Origin: Chloroflexota bacterium
GTDB taxonomy: Bacteria; Chloroflexota; Anaerolineae; Aggregatilineales; UBA2796
Direction: 5' to 3'
NCBI GenBank assembly: GCA_017743585.1
Contig: JAGHYP010000156.1
Location: 1-6,768, forward strand
DNA length: 6,768 nucleotides
The stretch's first letter is position 1. Each line of letters begins with the position of its first letter. This document shows positions 1 to 6,600 of this stretch, in pieces. A program made the position numbers and the translations under genes. The notes beneath the pieces were generated by a model that searched no databases, had not been told where the DNA came from, and saw only the letters and a program-made list of their open reading frames with translations.

Positions 1-67
1 CACCAACGCTGTGCGCTCGCGCTGGCAGCGCCTAGATGCGCTGGCGCGCGAGCGCACAGCGTTGGTG
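1..67. repeat. Long perfect inverted repeat (hairpin) at the window edge
   Basis: Bases 1-22 are exactly the reverse complement of bases 46-67. Inside the 23-base loop a second stem pairs CAGCGC (26-31) with GCGCTG (38-43) around a six-base loop. The structure lies within the coding region of the ParB-like gene. Read on the plus strand, bases 2-43 encode TNAVRSRWQRLDAL, which is the natural continuation of FLPRTNAVRSR found on the minus strand, so the loop is inverted relative to the gene. This fits a fold-back at a contig end or a loop inversion; it does not look like a terminator, because no T tract follows. Confidence 0.9.
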
Positions 68-318
68 CGCGGCAAAAACGTGCGCGTGAAATCGCGGTAG
101 CGCCCGACGCTGCCGACGATCTTATCGAGCGGTATCTCGCGCAGGCCGAGATAGCGCTCATCGGTCAGGCGCAAGCGCTGCTTGACCTCATCGAAGCGCA
201 GCAGATCGATGGATTTGCCTGTCAGCAGCGCCCAAACCTCTTGCCAGAACGCTTGCATACGCGCTTTGGAGAAATCGCGCGCAGCTCGTGCCACAGAAGT
301 TGGATCATCAGGGTGCAT
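1..318 (-). CDS. ParB/sulfiredoxin-fold-like protein, N-terminal part (runs off left edge)
   Basis: The minus strand is open for 106 codons from ATG at 318 to the window edge, with no stop. Residues 1-58 are mostly helical and charged, with W25 and W29 in a FWQEVWALL segment. Residues 59-75 read LGLREIPLDKIVGSVGR, followed by YRDFTRTFLPRTNAV. This resembles the start of the ParB-like domain in a protein family I associate with Chloroflexota, whose downstream part usually carries a GNHRVSVAR-type motif; that part lies outside the window. Function is unknown: DNA binding or nucleotide-dependent activity would be inference from the fold only. The start is supported by an AGGAG Shine-Dalgarno ten bases upstream and by the 17-base gap after the metallophosphoesterase stop, so the two genes are probably co-transcribed. 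Residues after about 91 (ASASRRCQR...) look unlike the family and coincide with the 1-67 inverted repeat, so this end may be scrambled. The coding call is firm; the family call is moderate. Confidence 0.72.
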   Translation of the reverse strand, partial: MHPDDPTSVARAARDFSKARMQAFWQEVWALLTGKSIDLLRFDEVKQRLRLTDERYLGLREIPLDKIVGSVGRYRDFTRTFLPRTNAVRSRASASRRCQRERTALV

Positions 319-328
319 CCCAGACGTA

Positions 329-333
329 CTCCT
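329..333 (-). promoter_or_regulatory. Ribosome binding site of the ParB-like gene
   Basis: Reads AGGAG on the minus strand, ten bases before ATG at 318 and just after the stop of the upstream metallophosphoesterase gene (336-338). It decides the start chosen for the partial gene and supports translational coupling of the pair. Confidence 0.6.
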
Positions 334-335
334 CG

Positions 336-947
336 TTAACTCTCGATCTCCAGCACTTTCGCAGGGTTGACGTTGATGACTTCGGTCTGCAAAAAGCGCG
401 TTTGTGTGCGCTGCAGCGGTGCATCGTGCGCGCCCACGTGACCGTGCAGCAGGAAGCGCGGGCGGTACAGCCGCATCAGCAGGCGGAAGGCAGTGAAGCC
501 CGTGTGCGCGCGGTCGGGCAGGTCGTGGATGTGGCGCGGCGGCGCGTGCGTGACCATCACGTCAAGGCGGCGGCGGAAGCGCGCGCGCGCCATCAGCACA
601 GCAGGGTAAAGCTGCAAGACCTGCCAGAGCATCTCGCTTTGCGTGTATTGAATCGGCTCGCGGTTGTAGCGCAAACAGCCCTCCAAGCCTGCCCATAGCA
701 ACCCGCCGAAGTGCAGCACACGCCCGTGCAAGTTATCGCCGCCGGGACGTTCAGCAGTGTAATGCACATCGTGGTTGCCGCGCACATACAGCAAAGGCAC
801 GCCCAGCACATCTGCGATGAACTCCAGATAATGGGCGGGCAGATCGCCACAGCTGATAACTGCGCTCACAGCGCTATAGTTGCGCACAAGATTCTCGCGA
901 TCTTCTAACCTTGCCAAGATGTTATCGCTGACGGCTAAAACCTTCAT
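336..947 (-). CDS. Metallophosphoesterase (calcineurin-like), cytoplasmic
   Basis: Encodes 203 residues from ATG at 947. The five metallophosphoesterase blocks appear in order: V6-S7-D8-N9 (motif I), S32-C-G-D35-L-P (motif II), G57-N-H-D60 (motif III), T133-H134-A-P-P (motif IV) and H168-G-H170 (motif V). These residues normally bind two divalent metals and catalyse phosphomonoester or phosphodiester hydrolysis. Motif I lacks the usual DxH histidine (here D8-N9-I10), a variant that I recall from related proteins but cannot verify. There is no signal peptide or membrane segment. An in-frame upstream ATG at 1013 would add 22 residues unlike the family; I reject it because MKVLAVSDN is the standard beginning of the fold. 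No strong Shine-Dalgarno precedes 947; the upstream bases are T-rich. It is the first gene of a probable operon with the ParB-like gene. The substrate is not predictable. Confidence 0.88.
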   Translation of the reverse strand: MKVLAVSDNILARLEDRENLVRNYSAVSAVISCGDLPAHYLEFIADVLGVPLLYVRGNHDVHYTAERPGGDNLHGRVLHFGGLLWAGLEGCLRYNREPIQYTQSEMLWQVLQLYPAVLMARARFRRRLDVMVTHAPPRHIHDLPDRAHTGFTAFRLLMRLYRPRFLLHGHVGAHDAPLQRTQTRFLQTEVINVNPAKVLEIES

Positions 948-1001
948 AGAAAAACAAAAAGTGTAGTTCAGGCATGCGCGCCCGATCCTACACTGTGTTG
1001 C

Positions 1002-1043
1002 GCGCAGCGGCAAGCTGCCTTCAGCTGCTGCGCCAAAGGCAGC
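1002..1043. repeat. Competing small inverted repeats
   Basis: GCGCAGC (1002-1008) pairs with GCTGCGC (1027-1033), while GCTGCCTT (1014-1021) pairs with AAGGCAGC (1036-1043). The two stems overlap and are mutually exclusive. They lie about 55-96 bases upstream of the metallophosphoesterase start, possibly in its leader or promoter. There is no T run, so a simple terminator is unlikely. GC-rich sequence forms such stems by chance, so confidence in any function is low. Confidence 0.3.
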
Positions 1044-1308
1044 CTGCGCGCGCGGTCTAGAGCGTCACCTAGACGCCTGTGATCGGCTTATCGCCTGCAG
1101 CGCTGTGGAGCTGGTGACTGTTTGCGGTCAGACGCCAGTCAAACGCGCGCCACGGCATAAGCTGAGACCATTCACGGAACAACTGAACGCCCACGCGTGC
1201 ACGGCATAGTTTAAGTTACCCCTGCGCATCCAAGAGCGAACACAGCTTTGGAAAGGCGAGAATGGTCGTGCCTTGTCGCAAAAACGATCCGATTGTCCCG
1301 TGCTTATG

Positions 1309-1322
1309 GTGACATTCGTCAC
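1309..1322. promoter_or_regulatory. Candidate CRP/FNR-family operator (GTGA-N6-TCAC)
   Basis: The sequence GTGACATTCGTCAC contains the exact GTGA-N6-TCAC core recognised by CRP-like members of the CRP/FNR family. It is a perfect dyad with five-base arms and a four-base centre. It sits about 154 bases upstream of the Fe-S subunit start and 362 upstream of the metallophosphoesterase start. A weak -10-like TAACAAT at 1358-1364 would put the dyad near position -55, a plausible activator position. A respiratory operon under such a regulator makes biological sense, but the regulator is not in the window. Confidence 0.42.
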
Positions 1323-1462
1323 TACTGATGAAGCTTAAGGCTAAGTCAAACTTTGCATAACAATGCCAGCATTTTTCGCTCCAGCGCCTGAGCGATTGGC
1401 GGCGCGCAATGCGCTGTGGTCTCTCGCGATGAGCGGTTGCCGTCAAGACTTTGATAGAGATG

Positions 1463-1470
1463 AGGAAAGG
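1463..1470 (+). promoter_or_regulatory. Ribosome binding site of the Fe-S subunit gene
   Basis: AGGAAAGG lies five bases before ATG at 1476. It supports this start, which places the twin-arginine motif at residues 19-20. Confidence 0.6.
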
Positions 1471-1475
1471 CTACT

Positions 1476-2420
1476 ATGACCGAACAAGAGAAACAGACAA
1501 CACAATCACCTGCTGCCAGCGCCGTGAGTCGGCGCGACTTTCTAGGCGCGCTCGCCAGCGCCGGCGGCGCCGCCCTAGCGCTCGCCGCCCTTGAGCAGTT
1601 CGCGGCTGATCCGCAAGTTGCGCTTGCCGCCTGCGAGGAGCAAATTGTGCAAAGCACGCTCCAGACAGGTCAGAGCAGCGCAGACTGGAAGGCGCTGGAC
1701 GTGCTGGAGCGGATGCGCCTTGAACTCTTGCGCGCTCTGCAAAAGCCGCAAGGCGAGCGCCGCTGGGTGATGGTCATTGACCTGCGCAAGTGCGTTGGCT
1801 GCCATGCCTGCACTATCGGCTGCGTGGCAGAGAACAAACTGCCGCCCGGCGTTGTCTACCGCCCTGTGATCGAAGAAGAGTTCGGCACTTATCCAAATGT
1901 GGCGCGGCGCTTCATCCCGCGTCCGTGTATGCAGTGCGAGAATCCGCCTTGCGTGCCTGTCTGCCCTGTGCGCGCCACTTTCACCAACGCGGAAGGCATT
2001 GTGGAGATGGACTATGAGCGCTGCATCGGCTGCCGCTACTGCCTGACCGCTTGCCCGTATTCAGCGCGCGTCTCCGACTTTGGCTTCACTTACACGGAAG
2101 AGCTTCCTGTCATTCAGGGCTTGCTCGGCACGCAGACGGCTGATGACTACGAGCGCGTGCCTAACTTCGAATATGGCAAGCAGTACGCGCGCGAAGGACG
2201 CGCCTCGCCAGTGGGCAATGCGCGTAAGTGTCACTTCTGCCAGCATCGCATCTTGGAAGGCGTGCTGCCGGCGTGCGTCACAACCTGCATCGGACGCGCC
2301 ACCTTCTTCGGCGATGCAAACGATCCTGAAAGCCTTGTGGCTGAGCTGATCGCCAGCCCGAACGTCCTGCGTCTGCGCGAAGAACTTGGCACTGAGCCGC
2401 GCGTTTACTACTTGAAATAG
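1476..2420 (+). CDS. Tat-exported four-cluster [4Fe-4S] ferredoxin subunit (TtrB/DmsB/NrfC-like)
   Basis: A 314-residue electron-transfer subunit of a molybdoenzyme complex. The N-terminus has the twin-arginine motif S18-R-R-D-F-L-G and a hydrophobic stretch to about residue 40, so the protein is probably exported folded. Sixteen cysteines form four cluster-binding groups: C106/C109/C112/C116, C151/C154/C159/C163, C183/C186/C189/C193 and C252/C255/C267/C271. This is the usual DmsB/NrfC/TtrB pattern for four [4Fe-4S] clusters, with ligands exchanged between groups. Residues 54-95 form a charged linker before the first cluster. With it, the protein is longer than I would expect for a Ttr-type B subunit. 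L50-A-A-C53 resembles a lipobox but is detached from the hydrophobic core. The gene leads the operon; the next start is nine bases after its stop. Role: relays electrons between the NrfD-type subunit and the catalytic subunit. The family role is very sure; assignment specifically as TtrB is tentative. Confidence 0.93.
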   Translation: MTEQEKQTTQSPAASAVSRRDFLGALASAGGAALALAALEQFAADPQVALAACEEQIVQSTLQTGQSSADWKALDVLERMRLELLRALQKPQGERRWVMVIDLRKCVGCHACTIGCVAENKLPPGVVYRPVIEEEFGTYPNVARRFIPRPCMQCENPPCVPVCPVRATFTNAEGIVEMDYERCIGCRYCLTACPYSARVSDFGFTYTEELPVIQGLLGTQTADDYERVPNFEYGKQYAREGRASPVGNARKCHFCQHRILEGVLPACVTTCIGRATFFGDANDPESLVAELIASPNVLRLREELGTEPRVYYLK

Positions 2421-2424
2421 GAGG
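2419..2424 (+). promoter_or_regulatory. Ribosome binding site overlapping a stop codon
   Basis: A consensus AGGAGG begins inside the TAG stop of the Fe-S gene (2418-2420) and lies five bases before ATG at 2430. This ties translation of the membrane subunit to the end of the upstream gene. Confidence 0.75.
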
Positions 2425-2429
2425 CATTC

Positions 2430-3611
2430 ATGGCACAGATCGCTTCTACTGAACAACGTCCGCGCTTCAGGCTGCGCCTGACAGACCTGTTCTGGATAGG
2501 CGGCATCCTCGCGCTGCTGATCGGCGCCACGGGCATGTTGGATCGGCTGCGCTTCGGCTTGGCGCCGGCTGCCATTGGCAGCTACGTGCCGTGGGGCCTG
2601 TGGGTCGGTTTTTACGACTACCTTGTCTGGCTTGAGGTCGGCAGCCTGCTGCTCTTCTCAGGGCTAGTTTACCTTGCTGACGATCATTCGCTCGCCAAGA
2701 TCAAGCCGCTTGTGCTGTTCACAGGCTTTGTGGTGCTATTGATGGCGCTCATTCTAGTGGCGATGGATTTGGGACACTTCGAACGCTTCTGGCACGTCTT
2801 CGTCTACGCCGATTTCGGCTCGATGATCACGTGGATGGTCTGGTTGCACACGGCATACCTGATCCTGCTGACGGTCGAGCTGGTTCTCGCGCTGCGCGGC
2901 AAGGGCAAAGGGCTGCTCAAGGCGTTAGGCATCGTCAGCCTGCCGCTCGGCTTGATGCTGATCTTGGTCAGCGGCTCGATCTTCGGCGTGGTCGCGGCGC
3001 GTCCGCTGTGGAATACCTCGAATCTGCCCCTGATGTTCTTCATCTCGGCGCTGGCAGCTGGCGCGAGCTTGTTGCTGCTCTTGGTGTGCCTCTTCTGGGC
3101 GGATAAGCAATCGGATGAGTTTGCGCGCTTGACGCGGCGCCTATCGCGGATCGCCGGCTGGCTGACACTGGGCGGCGCGTTCATCGCGGGCGTGATCGCG
3201 TTCACGATCTTGTATCAAGGCGGCGGCAATCCACAGCGCGCTGCGGCGTTGCAGCTCATCCTGAGTGGACCATTCTGGTGGAGCTTCTGGATCGTCCACA
3301 TTCTGCTAGGCGTGATCGTGCCTGCCGTCATTTACTTCCTGTTCTACAAAAATCGCCTGCTGCTGACGCTTGGCGCGGCGCTAAGCACGATCACTTTTGT
3401 GGCGGTCACGCTGAACATCGTCATCCCAGTCTTGGCGACGCCTGAGCTGGAAGGCTTGGCTGAGGCATTCCAGCATCAGAAGTTATCGCTGGATTACGTG
3501 CCGAACTTGAATGAGTGGCTAGTTGTGACTTTTGTCTTCGGCTTCGGCGCGCTGCTGTATGGGCTAGGCTTGCGCTTCCTGCCCGTCCTGCCCAAGCGCA
3601 CACAGGAATAG
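2430..3611 (+). CDS. NrfD/PsrC-family integral membrane subunit (TtrC-like)
   Basis: A 393-residue very hydrophobic protein with about ten membrane segments by eye, near residues 20-38, 53-82, 93-113, 130-155, 163-188, 198-222, 243-262, 281-305, 308-335 and 362-382. The second segment carries the W55-G-L-W..Y62 region with D63 and E69 in or near the membrane, like the early quinone-proximal helices of NrfD/PsrC proteins. H140 and E150 lie in the fourth segment. There are no CxxCH heme motifs and no obvious heme-ligand pattern, as expected for this heme-free family. It anchors the Fe-S and catalytic subunits on the outer face of the membrane and exchanges electrons with the quinone pool. The consensus AGGAGG fixes the start. 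The spacing of nine bases upstream and twelve downstream shows an operon. The length fits the eight-to-ten-helix NrfD group. Which quinone it uses, and in which direction, is not visible. Confidence 0.9.
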   Translation: MAQIASTEQRPRFRLRLTDLFWIGGILALLIGATGMLDRLRFGLAPAAIGSYVPWGLWVGFYDYLVWLEVGSLLLFSGLVYLADDHSLAKIKPLVLFTGFVVLLMALILVAMDLGHFERFWHVFVYADFGSMITWMVWLHTAYLILLTVELVLALRGKGKGLLKALGIVSLPLGLMLILVSGSIFGVVAARPLWNTSNLPLMFFISALAAGASLLLLLVCLFWADKQSDEFARLTRRLSRIAGWLTLGGAFIAGVIAFTILYQGGGNPQRAAALQLILSGPFWWSFWIVHILLGVIVPAVIYFLFYKNRLLLTLGAALSTITFVAVTLNIVIPVLATPELEGLAEAFQHQKLSLDYVPNLNEWLVVTFVFGFGALLYGLGLRFLPVLPKRTQE

Positions 3612-3617
3612 AAGGAG
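3612..3617 (+). promoter_or_regulatory. Ribosome binding site of the catalytic subunit gene
   Basis: AAGGAG lies six bases before ATG at 3624, immediately after the stop of the membrane subunit. It supports the start that puts the Tat motif at residues 19-25. Confidence 0.65.
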
Positions 3618-3623
3618 TGAACC

Positions 3624-6600
3624 ATGAGCGATAAACCACTTATGCCCGATCAAGAGCAACCTGAATCCTGCGCGCTCTCGCGGCGTGATTTTCTGAAGCT
3701 GACTGCCGCTATAGGCGGCGCCGCTGCCTTGCTGAGCAGCCTGCCTGCCTTCGATCGCCTGCAGGCTGCGCAAGATGGCAGCGTTGCAGGACTCTCGCCG
3801 CTCTCTGAGCCTGAGCGCCAAATTTATTCGGTCTGCCTGCAGTGCAACACAGGCTGCGGCATCAAGGTGAAAATTTGGGACGGCGTCGCCGCTAAGATCG
3901 AAGGTAATCCATATAGTCCATGGACGTTGCATCCGCACTTGCCATACAGCACGCCTGTGGCTGAGGCAGGCGCGATTGAAGGCGCGCTGTGTCCTAAAGG
4001 GCAAGCGGGCTTGCAGACGGCATACGATCCATATCGCATCACGCGCGTCCTGAAGCGGCGTCCTGGCACGAAGCGCGGCGAAGGGCAATGGATCACGATT
4101 TCGTTCGAGCAGGCGCTGGATGAGATCATCGAAGGCGGCGATCTGTTCGGCGAAGGGCGCGTCGAAGGGCTCAAAGATGTTTATGCCTTGCGCGATCCTA
4201 AAGTGGCGAAGGCAATGGCGGACTTTGTCAAAAAGATCGTGGATGAGAAAGATGCTGAGAAGAAGCGTGCGCTGGTCGAGGAATTCAAGACGACCTTCGC
4301 CGCTGACTTGGACAAGCTGATCGATCCAGATCATCCTGACCTCGGTCCGAAGAACAACCAATTCGCCTTCATCTGGGGACGTTTGAAGAACGGTCGCGGC
4401 GATCTGGTGCGGCGTTTTGTGAACAGCGGCTTAGGCTCGGTCAACGCGAACGGACACACAACAGTCTGCCAAGGCAGCCTGTACTTCGCAGGCAAAGCCA
4501 TGAGCGAGCAGTGGGACGGCAGCAAGTTCAGCGGCGGACAGAAGTTCTATTGGCAGGCAGACCTGAAGAGCAGCCGCTTCGTGATCTTCATCGGCGCCAA
4601 TATGTTCGAGGCGAATTACGGTCCGCCGTTGCGCGTCACGCCGATGACCGAAGGCGCTGTGGATCGCGGTCTGCGCTACGCCGTGGTCGATCCGCGCTTT
4701 TCCAAAGCCGCTTCGAAGGCTTGGAAGTGGATTCCGATCAAGCCGGGCGAAGATGGTGCGCTAGGCATGGGCATGATGCGCTGGATGTTCGAGAACGACC
4801 GCATCAACAAGCGCTTCCTGAGCGCTGCCAACAAGGCGGCTGCCAATGCCATTGGCGAGGCATCGTGGACGAACGGCGTCTGGCTGGTGCGCATCAAAGA
4901 TGGCAAACCTGGCAAGTTGGTGCGCGCGCTAGAGCTGGGCTTGGTCAGCAAAGCGACTGAGCAGGACAAAGACGGCAAAGAGGTGACAGTCTACCTGACT
5001 GAAGACGGCAAGCGCTTCACCTTCGATCCGTTCGTGGCGCTCGTGGACGGCAAGCCAACGCCTGTCGATCCGAACAGCACTGAATTGCCTGTCTTTGGCG
5101 ATCTATTCGTAGATACCACGCTGCAAAACGCGAATGGCGAGACAATCGCGGTCAAGAGCAGCTTGCAGATCATCCGCGAGGCGGCTGCCGAGAAGACGAT
5201 TGAAGAATGGGCGGCGATCGCCGATATCAAGGCGAGCGATATCATCGAGTTGGCGCGCGAATTCACCAGCTATGGCACACAAGCAGCCATTGATATCCAT
5301 CGCGGCGCGTCGCAGCACACCAACGGCTTTTACACCAGCTGTATCTTCTTCACGCTCAACGCGCTGATCGGCAACTACGACCATAAAGGCGGCTTGAGCA
5401 AGCCGACGACCTATGATCGGCTCGGCAGCCGCGCTAAAGGTCCGTTTGAGCTGAGCAAGATGAACAACGGCGCGAACGTGCCGTTCGGTCTGGATATCTT
5501 GCGCACAACTATCAGCTACGAGAAATCTACCATTTTCAACGGCTATCCTGCCAAGCGCCCGTGGTTCCCGCTGGCAACCGACATCTACCAAGAAGTCCTG
5601 CCGTCCATCGGCGACGCCTATCCATATCCCGTCAAGATCGCCATGTTCTACATGAGCGCGATCAACTATGCCTTGCCTGCCGGTCACAAGGTGACTGAAG
5701 TCCTAGCCGATCCCAAGAAGCTGCCTTTGATCATCGCTTCAGATATCTTAGTCGGCGAGACTTCGATGTACGCCGACTACATCTTCCCTGACCTGAGCTA
5801 TCTGGAGCGCTGGGAATTTCACGGCACGCATCCGTCCGTCACCTACAAGGTAGAGAATGTGCGCAATCCTGTCATCTCCATTCCCGGCTGGCAAATGGTG
5901 ACCGTGTTCGGCAAGCAGATTCCGCTCTCCTTTGAGGCGCTGGTGCTAGGCATCGCTGAGCGGCTGAACTTGCCCGGCTTTGGTCCGAACGGCTTAGGCG
6001 AAGGCGTGCCGTTCATCTATCCCGAAGATTACTACCTGCGCATGGTGGCAAACCTCGCTTATGGCGAGAAAGAAGATGGCAGCGACGGCGTGCCAGAAGC
6101 TGACGACCGCGAGCTGGAGATTTTCCTGAGCGCGCGCAAGCATTTGCCCAAGCAAGTCTTCGATCCTGAGCGCTGGAAGGCAATCATCGGCGATGAGAAG
6201 CTGTGGCGGCAGACTGTCTACGTCTTGAATCGCGGCGGACGCTGGCAGGCTGCTGACAAGGACTACAAAGGTGAGCTGCTGGCTAACCCTTACGCCAGAC
6301 AGATCAATCTCTACCAAGAGAAGACGGCGACCACTATCAACAGCATGACGGGCAAGCCGTTCATCGGCTATCCAACTTACCTGCCTGCGCATCTCTCCAG
6401 CGTTGGCGAGCCAATTGAGGACGGCGATGCATATCCGTTCACATTGATCACCTACAAAGAGATCACCATGACGAAGGCGCGCACCATCACCAACTACTGG
6501 CTGCTATCCGTCATGCCTGAGAATAGCCTGCTCATGAACGCAGCAGATGCAGCGCGGCTCGGCTTGCGCAACGGCGACTTGGTCAGGATCAGCTCAGCCA

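Larger units (their letters stand above)
948..1475. other. Divergent intergenic region (528 bases)
   Basis: This region separates the minus-strand metallophosphoesterase operon from the plus-strand molybdoenzyme operon, so it should carry both promoters. I see a CRP/FNR-type dyad at 1309-1322, weak hairpins at 1002-1043 and at 1055-1074 (GTCTAG/CTAGAC), and a possible -10 element TAACAAT at 1358-1364 for the plus-strand operon without a convincing -35. The sequence around 1205-1375 is more AT-rich than the flanks. Short open frames exist on the minus strand (1128-1322, 1216-1446), but neither resembles a known protein. No tRNA or rRNA was recognised. Confidence 0.6.

Noticed and set aside
1..67. 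Hairpin as a rho-independent terminator or CRISPR repeat
   Set aside because: There is no T tract after either arm, it lies inside coding sequence, and no spaced direct repeats accompany it.
288..698. Plus-strand open frame of 136 codons
   Set aside because: It lies antisense to the metallophosphoesterase gene, whose motifs are clear; its own translation is low-complexity Arg, Ala, Val and Gln and resembles nothing.
948..1013. 22-codon N-terminal extension of the metallophosphoesterase from ATG at 1013
   Set aside because: The extension is Cys- and Arg-rich and unlike the family. MKVLAVSDN from 947 is the natural start of the first beta strand and motif I.
1128..1446. Two overlapping minus-strand frames (1128-1322 and 1216-1446) as small genes
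   Set aside because: The translations are rich in Cys, Ser and Arg without recognisable motifs, they overlap in different frames, and the AT-rich regulatory-looking sequence lies inside them.
2061..2456. Minus-strand open frame of 131 codons spanning the B-C gene junction
   Set aside because: It is opposite the Fe-S gene, with its four cysteine groups, and the start of the membrane subunit. No family resemblance.
3564..4361. Minus-strand open frame of 265 codons
   Set aside because: It is antisense to the catalytic subunit and overlaps the end of the membrane subunit. The plus strand there encodes the Tat motif and the Fe-S cysteines, so this is a shadow of GC-rich coding sequence.
5103..5687. 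Minus-strand open frame of 194 codons
   Set aside because: It is antisense to the middle of the catalytic subunit, which is continuous and motif-bearing on the plus strand.
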